Assembly: GCF_026230105.1 (NCBI RefSeq)
Contig: NC_079474.1
Location: forward strand, 5,466,187-5,530,186
Direction: 5' to 3'
Length of the DNA stretch: 64,000 nt
DNA from: Diorhabda sublineata
Lineage: Eukaryota > Arthropoda > Insecta > Coleoptera > Chrysomelidae
Below are positions 22,276 through 33,217 of the stretch, piece by piece (position 1 is the stretch's first letter; the number at the start of each line of letters is the position of its first letter). The notes under the pieces were generated by a model, which was not told the origin of the DNA, did not search any database, and was given only the letters and a program-made list of their open reading frames with translations. The position numbers were made by a program, and so were the translations under genes.

Positions 22276-23392
22276 GACTCGTTGGGTTAGGACTTATGGC
22301 GAATAAAACGAAATATGACTTTATTAAACCCAAAAATGTTTAAACTATATAAAAACTCGCCCACAAAAGTTGTGTACCAACTTAAGCAAATCTCCGTTTA
22401 ATGCAAGACAGAAAAATATCAAAAAAATCGAATATAAAAGATCTCTAATCTAGCATAGCCTGATAAAAAAGTATTTCTTTTGGTTTGCGTCATTCTTTGG
22501 ATTAGTTGTGTAGGTCAGATTCAGACCACCTCTTCGAAATCTTCACTCTAAAAGGAGGTTTTCACTTCAAAGGAAAATGATTTTTACTTCTTATAATTTA
22601 CGGCTTTTATATTTGAACAGTTGAATTTATTTAGACTCGTTGAGTTAGGACTTAGGGAGAATAAAACGAAATATGACTTTATTTGAATGTTAATTTAATG
22701 TAAGATCGCAATATAAAACCCCAAAAACGTTTAAACAAAAAAACCCGCCTACAAAAGTTTTGTTTAAACTTAAGTAAATCTCCGTTTAATGTAAGAAAGA
22801 AAAATATAAAAAAAATTAAATAATTAAATTAAAAGTTCTTTAATCTAGCATAACCATAAGTTTTTCTTTTGGTTTGCGTTAATCTTTGGATTAGTTGTGT
22901 AGGTCAGATTCAGACCACCTCTTCGAAATCTTCACTCTAAAAGGAGGTTTTCACTTCAAAGGAAAATGATTTTTACTTCTTATAATTTACGGCTTTTATA
23001 TTTGAACAGTTGATTTTATTTAGACTCGTTGAGTTAGGACTTAGGGAGAATAAAACGAAATATGACTTTATTTGAATGTTAATTTAATGTAAGATCGCAA
23101 TATAAAACCCCAAAAACGATTAAACAAAAAAACCCGCCTACAAAAGTTGTGTTTAAACTTAAGTAAATCTCCGTTTAATGTAAGAAAGAAAAATATAAAA
23201 AAAATTAAATAATTAAATTAAAAGTTCTTTAATCTAGCATAACCATAAGTTTTTCTTTTGGTTTGCGTTAATCTTTGGATTAGTTGTGTAGGCCGGATTC
23301 AGACCACCTCTTCGAAATATTCACTCTGATAGAAGTTTTTAGTTCAAAGGAAAAGGGTTTTTCTTCCTCGTAACTCACGGCTTATATTTGAA
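22276..23392. repeat. Three-copy tandem repeat, unit about 360-390 bp
   Basis: Copies start at GACTCGTTGGGTTAGGACTT (22276) and GACTCGTTGAGTTAGGACTT (22634 and 23023), so the offsets are 358 and 389 bp. All copies hold CTCCGTTTAATG, TTTGGTTTGCGT and TCAGACCACCTCTTCGAAAT. Copies 2 and 3 are nearly identical. Copy 1 lacks about 31 bp after GACTTTATT, which explains the shorter period, and copy 3 becomes more divergent over its last 100 bp. There is no conserved open frame. This could be a young satellite seed or a duplicated transposon piece. Confidence 0.85.
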
Positions 23393-25925
23393 GATAAAAC
23401 TTGTATTCCATTTATGTCTTTGTCAAAGTTGTTGCAGATCTGTGTCTGAAAATCTATCTACTAATCAACTGATGAAAAGTTTTATAAAAAGATTAATTCA
23501 CTGAACGATTCAATCCCAATTAACTAATAAATAATATTATCTACGGAACCACCTGTTGACCTGTTAACATCTAACTAAAACAAACGTACAATTTGCAAAA
23601 TATCAAAGATCAAAAAGGTTCTTAAGAATAGAAAATCTTAGCGTGAATTGCTTTATCAATCAATTTAACATTGCATGATATCAAATTTCAAAACAAAATA
23701 ACAAGTATTTAACATTTTTTAATTCATTTAGAAACATTCATCGTTCTTTAGGGTTAATAAATTATTCCCTTTCCATGAGGAACTATCACTTCAAATAACT
23801 GGAATTTCAAAGCTTAATTCTACTGATTGTATCATGATATTCAAAGTTTTGATTGATTTTTTCATTCAATACCAGAGTAGTTTGTCGAAAGAGAGGGGCA
23901 ATTCTGTAATTGCCTTAATCCTGAGACCATACATCAAAATTATACAGAAATCTGACAGACAAATTAGTTTTAATACTTTTAAGAAGAAATTTTTTCGCTC
24001 CAGTAAAAATGAAGTCATCTGATTGAAGACAACCAATCAGTAAAATATGAAAAAAGATTCCATGAGCTGTTTCCACTTTATCACGATGCTATGGATACTT
24101 ATTAATCTAAACAGTTTCAAATATTCAATATTTCAAAATGTCACGATTCGGTTGTAGTATTGACGAAAATTATAGAATCAAACATACTAAAAAATACCGT
24201 TTAAAGTCAAAAATTTGTATATCGTGGTAGAATTAGCTAGGCGAGGTAAGGAAGCTGATGCTTGAATGACTTTTTTGTATCGATGGTTCAACTGTTGCTA
24301 TAATGACAGACTCAAAATCAGTTTCACAACTATCCAAGCGTCTCCATCAAATATTTATAATCAAGAACTTATTTTCGAAATAAAAAACTCATTATATCAA
24401 TTAAAAATTGATAATAAACTATTCTCATATGAGTAAAAAGTCAAAGCGACATTATAGGTATCGAGAAGGTCGATCACGAGGCAAAAGAAGCTTGCAATTT
24501 AAAGAGGAGTTAAATTTTTTCTGTCATGCTGATGTAATTAGCAAACATAAGAAATTCATTGGAATCAGATCGAGAGAAGCTTTAAATAACCTAAGCAAAA
24601 CATCATGAAATCTATACTTTCAGATTCACCCAAATCTACCAAATAGAATTCCACATATAACTAATTAAATCATGGGTGTTTTCCGGTGAACTTTATAAAT
24701 TGCGTATTTTACCATTTTAAAGCTATGACAACGTATCGATGGGCGATACTAATCATACTTTTCTGAAGTAGAAAATTGAAGCGGCTATATCTAATTTATA
24801 CATTTTTTTGATTAATCGTAACTTTCCTCTTTCAATAAATATTAGCTCTCTCCTGGCAAGCACAAATAAAGCTATTTTAGATACTATAAAAAACTTTATT
24901 AAGGAAGTAACAATAGTTCTTTAAAACATGCACATCGATCAGATACACAAAAATGTCTGTGGCCATTTGCCTAGTCTGAGACCATCCCTACTCACACAAA
25001 ACGATGGTTCTCTAACAAATCGAGTTGAATATTACCCTGGTATTCAGCAAGAGTTGCCTAGGAAGTTCAAGAATGTGTACTGAAAGAAAATTTTTAATAG
25101 AAAATAACGACAGCAACGTTTGTTGATTATTCGAAAAATTAATGTCAAAAAGAGGACCAAATATTAAAATCAACAGATTATTCCTAAAATAGATCATCAC
25201 TGAAAACCCGAAAATGATCATTGGTATGATACTATGCCCATTAGTAGAAATACGATTCAAAACCCTAGTTGAATATTTACGAAGAACATCATAATCAAAT
25301 TATCAACAGCACGCGTGTTGGAAATATGTCTTCATTAGTTATAGAAACTAACACGTCTGTATCTTCACAAAACTTTTCTAATTGTTCTTTTCTTTACTGC
25401 ACGTTTAATTAAATTATAACATATTTCATAACTTATACGGCGACGGTCTGTTTTCAATCAACAGACTTTCGAAATCTGTTACAAGATTTTTTCGAACAAT
25501 TATCAATGTCGTTGGGTTATTACTACTAAAAACTGTTTCCGTTGCTGGACAAATATGAAGAAAAATAATTTTGAGTGTTACTTCAACATTAATTTTACCT
25601 GTAATTGAAGAAACTTGAGAAAAGTTATGTAAATATCATTCACAATATATTTCTTTCTAAGGAAAGATGTGTAAGTGATCCCCTATTTTGAAATGTGGCT
25701 TTGTAGATACTGAATCAAATGTGTTGATTTAAACGAAAATTATTTCCCCTTGGTCGCAAATTTTTCAAAAATTTTATTTCCTCTCCTGTTTCTGGCGTTA
25801 GATGGCTAATTAGATATTGACGTCATTTTGTTAACATACAGTGTGATTCAATTAAATACATGTAAGAACCAATAAATAACTCAGTTCAGAATTAGTGGAG
25901 AAGTCCATAGTCAAGTCATTATATA
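23393..25925. other. AT-rich stretch, nothing recognised
   Basis: Open frames are short and AT-driven. One at 24408-24608 (+) is Lys/Arg-rich (SKKSKRHYRYREGRSRGKRS) but has no recognised domain or gene context. Confidence 0.4.
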
Positions 25926-25929
25926 TAAA

Positions 25930-26260
25930 ACCGATACATTCCCAGGAGAATAGTGTCACTCTTTGAAACTCTTTGAAATGATTCTTTGATTACGGTGAAT
26001 CTCTGCACATGATTTCTTATTCCTTTTTCTTTCTTCAAATGTTTATGATTGTTAATTTCTTGCCTTAATCTGGTCCATCCTTTCCTATTATTCTTGTATC
26101 CAACGTATTGATTATTTCCTTTTTCATGTCTTCCCTCGCTTAGTCTTCTCATCTCAATCTTCATAGTCCTAATGGTCTTCCTTCCATTAGTCCCACTTTT
26201 TTATTATCTCTCTTCGCTTCCATACCATTTCTACATCTGAGGTCCATTTGTTTTCAATTC
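25930..26260 (-). pseudogene. Possible LINE 3' fragment
   Basis: On the minus strand the translation contains NNRKGWTRLRQEINNHKHLK and a basic tail. The arrangement is reminiscent of the tail of the endonuclease-RT LINE at 55890-56600 (a KTRxxxxxxxIxxRxxxKK pattern). The similarity is weak, and no RT motif is present. It might equally be a coincidental basic frame. Confidence 0.3.
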
Positions 26261-26519
26261 CTTATTCCATATCCTTCTATATCAATTCTCATCGGTTTTC
26301 TTTATCACTAATATTTTTTTTTTAAATCCTTTCGGCATTTTTTTACTTTGTAAGGATCATAAATTCCACGATATAGCTAACAATAATCGCTACTTAGTAG
26401 ATTTTTCTTTGGTTTTGTCTCTTATAGACTTATTAACATTGCAATCTACTCAATTTCAATGACTTTATGCAGTCATTTCTCAATCACTCACTCTTCTGAT
26501 TAGTTTTTTTCATTAACTA

Positions 26520-27050
26520 TGAATAAGAGGCAAACCCGATCAATAGTTTCGTAAGCAGCAACAGATCATTACCATCAATACCGATCTAAAAAACATTCTA
26601 GAGTGGGGTGGAAGCAATCTGAGTTTAATGCAGCGAAAACCCAGGCTGCTGTTTTTTAAAAAGATATAAAATATCACCATCTAAGCAAATTCGCTTGTTG
26701 GGTGTTGAGGTTGGGAGCATAGTCACGTGACCGTATTAGCTGAGGCAGCTTCACAAAAAATTGGAGGCCTCTTTCCTCCGCAACAGCTTTTAATCCTCTA
26801 GAAGGCCTAGATTGGTCCATATGTGGTCCGATATTACCACGGAAATCCGAGCCGTCCAACATAATCCCACCTAGAGCATTATTTGCAAGATCCGGCTCAT
26901 GAACACCAAGAAGGGCAAGCCTATGAATTCAAGTACCAAAGTATGTCTGTTCCTAACAATACCACCTCCATGAGCTCAAGATCAATATCCACAGTTATCT
27001 CGAACTACTCGAGTTTAATAGGGATCCTAATGAGCTTGCTCTTTACATAA
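26520..27050 (+). pseudogene. Jockey-type LINE, C-terminal end of the RT ORF
   Basis: Frames on the + strand give KNILEWGGSNL, then FNAAKTQAAVF, then KNWRPLSSATAFNPLE, PPRALFARS and finally SIDIHSYLELLEFNRDPNEL. These match, in order, the thumb and tail of Jockey-clade reverse transcriptases, where NILEWG..NLVEFNAxKTQ follows the YADD motif and a FIPRxSxLWNSLPxxVFP-like region ends the protein. Stops and frameshifts are frequent. The N-terminal endonuclease and RT palm are absent here. The Jockey fragment at 54420-55270 covers the opposite end of the same kind of element. Confidence 0.65.
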
Positions 27051-27710
27051 AAAAATGCCTATTTGAAACTCTCCACTTCTTATTTTTATGATGATCCGTT
27101 GATTTTCCTTCTTGTGTTTATCATACAGTTGTTATTTTTTTCTTCTCGTTCATTTCGAATCCTCATTTTTACTCTATTATCTTGAGTACTCTCTCTTCTG
27201 TTTCTTTTTACTTCTTATATGCCACTAACTGCACGAATATTTGAATGTATCCCTGTCTCGACCATGTTTACATATCTATGTCCCCTGTCAAGCCATCTAA
27301 GGTTAAAATACTTGTGCTTTTAATCTTTCCATTTTATCAATTTGATTTTCCCAAACAAAGAGTATACGTAAGGTTATCCAGATTTATAAAATTTAATTTC
27401 TAGAGCTAATATTTTACGTGAAAATAAGTGTACAGTTTTTTAAACTGAATAATGCGAGAAAAAAACTTCTAGGGGGTTGAATTGAGAACCTTATTTTTCT
27501 AAACCTCCACCTATCATACCAAACCATTAGCTCATGAGAATTTGACATAATTAACGGTATCTTTGCTTCTCTAACAGCTCTTTTTAAGACACGACACTCA
27601 ATTTACTAAACACACTGCATATATGAAACTGCATTATAATTATCTGTAATATATTACAACTCATATGTTCACGAACTATTGCGTTTATTAATTATTGTTA
27701 TTTTTTTTTC
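27051..27710. other. Probable intron sequence upstream of the zinc-finger exon
   Basis: AT-rich, with no recognised coding frame. Since the following exon starts at a 3' splice site, this DNA should be intronic to the zinc-finger gene; the donor could not be placed. Confidence 0.45.
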
Positions 27711-27712
27711 AG
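27701..27712 (+). promoter_or_regulatory. 3' splice site of the zinc-finger gene exon
   Basis: A run of T residues followed by CAG (TTTTTTTTTCAG, ending 27712) is a strong acceptor. An in-frame TAA at 27737-27739 separates it from the start codon, so the exon begins with untranslated sequence. Confidence 0.7.
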
Positions 27713-27744
27713 ATTTGGAGAATAATCTAGCCCATTTAATCCAG

Positions 27745-27759
27745 ATGCAGCTACCTTAA
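27745..27759 (+). promoter_or_regulatory. Short upstream ORF in the 5' leader
   Basis: ATG CAG CTA CCT TAA encodes MQLP and stops 31 bases before the main ATG at 27791. If the exon is used as proposed, this is the first AUG in it and ribosomes would have to reinitiate or scan past. No function is known. Confidence 0.5.
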
Positions 27760-27790
27760 CAACAACTCACACCTCCTGAGTACTTCCTTG

Positions 27791-29224
27791 ATGGGAACAA
27801 TGAAATATCCCACTTTCTCTCAAAGTACCAGTATGGCAGTCAATAACGGCACGCATGTCGACGACGTCGACCCCCTTTTCATCTCCTCCTGTTGGGGCTC
27901 CAATATACAACCTGAATTCATAGACGCACATAAGCTCCTCCTCGACGGTCACATCAATAACTTGGGTAATGATAAACTATTATTGGATACCACCCTCGAA
28001 GATGATGCCGTAATAGAAAGTAAAGATACAATGGAAGTGTTGGACAATCTTATTTTGAGCGCGCAAAATATAAATACTAGTCTGGCAGAATTGAAACCTT
28101 TACCACCTTTCACAGGTTACACAGCTAATCTCAGTATTAACGGTATACCAGGTCACCATTATCATACAATATCCCAAAGAATTCCCGAAGGGACCAACAA
28201 CAATTACAATAATTTTAGTGAACAAAACATAGTATCTAGTTCGACGTGTAACGCAAATGCAGACTCAGCTAGTGAACAAAGTACTAAGGCATTTTTTTCT
28301 AGTGACAGTTATACGGATTGTGTCGATCCCGATTCAGTATCTTCCTTAAAATATGAAGATTGCAGTCAAAATGCCGTAGATTCTGAAACGACTGTGAAAG
28401 AAGAAGAAGAAAATGAAGAATATATGGAAGATATAGCGGCGATAATAAGTTCAGCTATAGCTGATACAACTACTGTTCCTAATAATAATAATCCAGACAG
28501 CGAAGGTCCGACTTGTTCGAGAGGTAGCTGGATGGATTTAGACGCATGGATCGATGACCAACAAAAAGGTTTATTGATAACGCAAGAAGGTTTATCTGAG
28601 TTCGTTATACCATCCGTTCAACCAATCAACGTTCAAGTACAACAATCTAGTTCGACGTTACAAACTCTTCTAACCCATGGATATATGCCTTTATTGCAAA
28701 ATAGGCTACAGAACGGTCCACCTATTAAACAAGAAATGCCCAGTTCTACGAATTACGGTAACGATATGATATCAACGAGCAGTCCTCCTTCTAACGTAGT
28801 ATCTACGACGGATAACCTCTTAGTAACTGTCAATGGAAGGTTCCTCCCACAATACATTCACAGTTTAAACGACGACCACAGGATAACAAGTCCTGATATG
28901 CTTCAAAACTATCCTCATACGACAACCACCACACCTAATACCCCTAAAAAATCCCGAAGTAGAGCTCAGAAGAAGCAGCAGCAACCAGCGACTTCTAGTG
29001 TTTTTCAAACAGACCAGACTTTAGGTCTTTTGGGTAAAGAAAAACCGGTACATCGATGCAATATTTGTAATCGCGGATTTTTAAATAAGAGTAATATAAA
29101 AGTTCACGTCAGGATCCATACAGGGGAAAAACCTTTCCGATGCGATACGTGTGCGAAAGCTTTCAGACAAAAGGCGCATCTTTTGAAACATCAACAGATC
29201 CATAAAAGAATCGGGCGAGATTGA
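27791..29224 (+). CDS. Two-finger C2H2 zinc-finger transcription factor
   Basis: An intact 477-codon frame in one exon. The start is the first in-frame ATG (27791; a second lies three codons on) after an in-frame TAA at 27737. Two canonical C2H2 fingers close the protein: CNICNRGF...HVRIH at residues 423-443 and CDTCAKAF...HQQIH at 451-471, joined by the conserved linker TGEKPFR. Six residues follow. Residues 385-395 (KKSRSRAQKK) look like a nuclear localisation signal. The remaining 380 residues are Ser/Thr/Asn/Asp-rich and acidic, as expected of a disordered regulatory region. They include a hydrophobic-aromatic stretch at 101-128 (LPPFTGYTANLSINGIPGHH) that looks conserved. Three psi-KxE motifs (LKYE 186, VKEE 202, IKQE 312) could be sumoylated. 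Only two fingers suggests a short DNA target. Insect l(3)neo38-type proteins came to mind as possible relatives, but I cannot confirm this, so no symbol is given. It is the only convincing host gene here. Confidence 0.93.
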   Translation: MGTMKYPTFSQSTSMAVNNGTHVDDVDPLFISSCWGSNIQPEFIDAHKLLLDGHINNLGNDKLLLDTTLEDDAVIESKDTMEVLDNLILSAQNINTSLAELKPLPPFTGYTANLSINGIPGHHYHTISQRIPEGTNNNYNNFSEQNIVSSSTCNANADSASEQSTKAFFSSDSYTDCVDPDSVSSLKYEDCSQNAVDSETTVKEEEENEEYMEDIAAIISSAIADTTTVPNNNNPDSEGPTCSRGSWMDLDAWIDDQQKGLLITQEGLSEFVIPSVQPINVQVQQSSSTLQTLLTHGYMPLLQNRLQNGPPIKQEMPSSTNYGNDMISTSSPPSNVVSTTDNLLVTVNGRFLPQYIHSLNDDHRITSPDMLQNYPHTTTTTPNTPKKSRSRAQKKQQQPATSSVFQTDQTLGLLGKEKPVHRCNICNRGFLNKSNIKVHVRIHTGEKPFRCDTCAKAFRQKAHLLKHQQIHKRIGRD

Positions 29225-30470
29225 AGACAGACAGGTTCAGTTTGTATGGAACAAATAGCAGGTTATAAAATTCGATTATTTGAATGGAACTTTACTGGTA
29301 CAAAATAATGAATATAATCCGTCCAAATCAAATTTGTCACTTCAAGATCTCTTTGTTATCAGTAAAATTCCATTTAATTTATTGATCAAAACATATTGAG
29401 TAAGCTGGATCAGACCAAAAACGAAATTTACAATTTTTCTGATAATCTTATAACCGATACATTTAATTAATTACTGAATTACCCGGAATAAATCATTTAA
29501 GACATAGTTATTCTATACAAGGTGAGTCAAACTATAATTTGTTTCATGCTAGAATTACGAATTTATAGTTTCTTTTTATTTGTGTTATATTTTTACTTGG
29601 TTTCTTCTTCTGTGAGATGCTAAAAACAATTCGTGCTCCACTCAATTTCTATTGTTGTCGATTGTAGGCTTAAAACAAGGTAGTTAGAGGTAATTACATG
29701 TTTTAAAATCTTCCTCTCTATTTTAATTTTTTACTGATTACCATGTATTTTGCTGTTTTTATTCTGAGATCTTCATATTATACTTTTTCACTGTGATATT
29801 GAATGTATGTGGTGGTTTTTAGAAATTTTCGTTGCATATAAGGTTTTTTTAGGTTAATAAAAAAACATACTACATAAATATATTAACAACGTCTGAGCAT
29901 GACAGATTTTTTTCGAGATCCTGATCGTTTTCCAGCAATTTTTAGTTTCAATTAAAAAAAAACAAGCAAAAATTACACCGAAACAACCGTTTAAAATATT
30001 TTTCTCATATAGGATGTGGTGTACGAACCTTGCAACGTAATACGGTGGATAGAAATGTTAAATAAAAAACCCAAATGTATTGCCTTTCATCCTAAAAATA
30101 TGAAACTACGTTTTGTAGACAACTGAAGTATAATTATTATGGAAAAACATATCCATTTTTCAATATTATCTCGTTCAAGACATTAACACTTTTCTCAACA
30201 AGGTTCTTGTTTTTTTTATTATTAAAACTGAAAATAACCGTTAATTGCTAACATCATTGTAGACCGAGATATTTTTGTAAGTTTGGAAACACGAAACTGC
30301 AATGAAGGACTCGTCAGGTTGTGCAATATCTTCTCAATCGTTTTCAATTGATTTCTTTCTTTTTTAGAGCCGTTTTTTCTTATCAGTGTATTGTGTTGAT
30401 TGTTATATCATCTCATGAATCAATGTTTATGACAAAGTACCTTTTGCTGTAAGACTTTGCTAAACACTCA
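29225..30470. other. 3' flank or 3' UTR of the zinc-finger gene
   Basis: AT-rich, with no recognised transposon or coding frame. The absence of recognisable insertions directly downstream fits a long 3' UTR, but no transcript evidence is available. Confidence 0.35.
29487..29492 (+). terminator. Candidate polyadenylation signal
   Basis: AATAAA about 260 bases after the stop codon of the zinc-finger gene, in an AT-rich 3' flank. Many other AT-rich candidates follow, so the true 3' end could be much further downstream. Confidence 0.3.
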
Positions 30471-30479
30471 ATTTAAAAA

Positions 30480-30740
30480 TCTTCATGCCACTGTTTTATT
30501 CAGTGGGTCGGCAAACGTGACAATCATCTTGCATACAGCCAAATTTCGAGATAATGTGCAATGTACTGTACGTTTTGAAGTCCAATATCGCCTCATGGAT
30601 TTTCTTCGCCATTTCTAAAGTCGTCTACCATTGCGATACTTGTTTTAGCAGTCTATAGAGCCTTGTATAAATCTGCTATCCATTATTTCATTGTTATAAA
30701 TGAAGGAACATAAACTATTACAACAATATCCAATTTTCTG
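30480..30740 (-). pseudogene. mariner transposase N-terminal fragment
   Basis: On the minus strand the translation gives CSFITMK*WIADLYKAL, comparable to SLSTVKYWIAQFKRDR in the relic at 1-793, followed by FRNGEENP and YIAHYLEIWLYAR, which may correspond to the second helix-turn-helix and the MRKLCARWVP block. Stops are present. It is short and diverged. Confidence 0.4.
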
Positions 30741-32930
30741 AATTATTACAAATTTACTTGTATAGTTATCATCTTGGATCTTTCAAAATTGATAAAGTTA
30801 AATTTTCTAATACAAATTCAGAACTAATGGAATCTCCCAGGTATTCTATTGATTGTTAGTAAATTATTCTGCATATTTAATTGATAATAACAACAAACTG
30901 TTCATTTATTTGAAAATATATATGTATAGAAACTATTTATAAAACTGCATTTATAAAATCGAACGAGTCCTGAAAGGATAATGATTTGTTGAATTTTCAA
31001 AATAAAATACCAACTATACTGATTCTAAATATAAAAAAAGCTTGTAAATGTTTTGTTTTTGGTCTAATGTCTTCTAACGTGCTATAAAAACAGGTACCTC
31101 ATTGAGAATCTCAAAAAAGAATCCCATTTATGGACAATGTGCAATTATTATCTCTAACAAAGGCATGTACATATTTCATATGAACAAATCTTTTTTGAAA
31201 AAGCAATTGTAATATCTAGTCATAACTGTGCAAGAAAATAAACAATGGTTTTATCTATGAAAACTTGAATTTGCTCTGGTTAATTTAATTAAATCAAATA
31301 AATGGCGATAAAACGTACAGAAGAAATACACATTTTATTACATACTTTTTTAGGTGATAGAAATATGTATATTTCTTAATTTTACAACGTTTATCGCTTT
31401 TATATTCTTCGTCACTAGGATTCAAATACTTTATTATTACCGCTTATTTTAATAAAGTTTTCATTTTATTTTACTCTTATCGAAAATCACCTGTTTATCA
31501 CTTTTGTAAAAACTATACTTAATCTTCAATAGTAACAGATGATTTCGAGATATTGTTTGTTAATTTTATTTAAAACTAAACCTGACAGGTTCATAAATAA
31601 TTTTATCTATATCTATGAATTTATTGTCCCCATAAGTTCAAAATTTTAAATAGAAATTCCTAGAAAACAGTATAGTTATGATTAAAATATTACAATGGCA
31701 TCAATTTTTTAACCCAGTAATTTATTAATACAGTGCTTCATTTCAGTATTCGTGTACAAATACTTTGGGAAACACTAAATATACTTCAAAGCTATTTGCA
31801 AAAGACAAATATCTAGCTTTTGATCAATATATTTAATTCTTAAAGTATATCTTCAACTTTCCAATTAGTAAAACTACAGCACAATACATATATAGTTAAA
31901 GATTTTATTACAATTTGTCTTACTGTAACGATTGAGCCATTATTCACTTGTGATTGCGTCATGAATCGATTCCATGCTGCTAATTCATTCCTAAATATAC
32001 TAACCAGTATGATATCTCCTCCATCTATTAGGAATAATTACTTACTTTTAAGATGTTATTATTTTTAATAATGAATTGTGCGACCAGAAAAACGTAAGAA
32101 ATAGTCATTTAATACTTATCGGTATAATATGGTGTAGTTTAATAAACTGAAAATGGAGTTAAATCAAGCACTAGTCGCTCAAGAAGAATTTATAATAATC
32201 AAATTTGAAATATTGGTTGTAATTTACTACTCCAATTTCAGGTCAGAGTTCCATTTTCTTCCTAATATTCCTTGGCTGTTTCTCGTGATTTCCCTCTATT
32301 TCACCATTGATTTTCTCCCTGTTTGTTTCCTTTGAGAATTCTAGTAAGATCCAACATTTCTATATAAATATTTAATGCATCCTTATGTTCTTGATTTTAG
32401 GTCTCGTCTGTTTTGAAATTAGCTTTTTTAATAATTTTATCTTCCAAAAACTAATTCTAAAACATAAGAGTCGAAAAATTAAGAACATTAAGATACATTA
32501 ATACATCAAAAAGTCAAAGAAATAAGAAATTTATAAATATTTATATACGTCCAATCCTCATACTTTGGAAACCACTTGTATATCGGTATTTTTTCCTTCG
32601 ATTGCTCTGGTAAGATTTCTTTTGTTTTCATAAGCAATGTCTAACAACTTTTATCTCCATTTTTCCATATTTTCTTCTGTTCTGATTAATATATAATACA
32701 TCTAGCGATAATCTGTAGCTGTAGGCTTTCTAGCTGTCTTCCACGTGACACTAAAAGATACTTTATACTCACTGCTAAGTCTAATAATCTTCGAGACTAT
32801 TTTTTTTTTCTGGTCTAAACATATTTCATATTGTAACTCTATATATTTCGTTTTATCTTATATCCTTCATTCTCGGTTCCTTATGAAAGTGTATTAAACT
32901 GCCTGTTTAGATTTAGTATCTATTAAAATC
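30741..32930. other. AT-rich stretch without recognisable elements
   Basis: No coding frame above chance, no transposon protein and no repeat unit recognised. It contrasts with the dense relics on both sides. Confidence 0.4.
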
Positions 32931-32932
32931 TT

Positions 32933-33217
32933 AAGCTGTGTCCACACTATGTCGATCGACTGGTGTTTTTCAATACCGAACGACACTGCTATCTCCAAAA
33001 ATCCGTCATGTCTTTTATTTTTATAGTTCGGATCACTGGCGTTGGTCGAAGCGACACGTTCACACTGCTGCTTTCGATTCGACTCCCTTTGATCGGAACC
33101 GCACTGATTCGGGTCGGGTTCGACTCGACACGACATGGATCGAAAAAGTCGAGCGACACGTCCAAACTTGTTCGACAACGTCGAGTGATATCGATCGACA
33201 TAATGTAGACACAGCTT
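32933..33217. mobile_element. GC-rich 285-bp MITE with 27-bp inverted ends
   Basis: The left end AAGCTGTGTCCACACTATGT plus CGATCGA (32933-32959) is matched by the reverse complement of the right end (33191-33217), which reads AAGCTGTGTCTACATTATGT plus CGATCGA. The interior is far more GC- and CpG-rich than its surroundings and repeats CGACACG several times. Long open frames on both strands (for example 107 codons on +, 94 on -) arise from this base composition and show no protein family. A target-site duplication was not resolved. Confidence 0.75.

Noticed and set aside
24408..24608. Basic 66-codon frame (SKKSKRHYRYREGRSRGKRS)
   Set aside because: Too short and compositionally biased; no recognisable domain, splice signals or neighbours.
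27130..27330. Minus-strand LINE-like reading (NLRWLDRGHRYV)
   Set aside because: Superficial likeness to the xLRWxGHVxR block only; no adjoining motifs.
27767..27952. Minus-strand open frame opposite the start of the zinc-finger gene
   Set aside because: It lies inside the real coding exon on the other strand, with no motif of its own; it is a shadow of the true frame.
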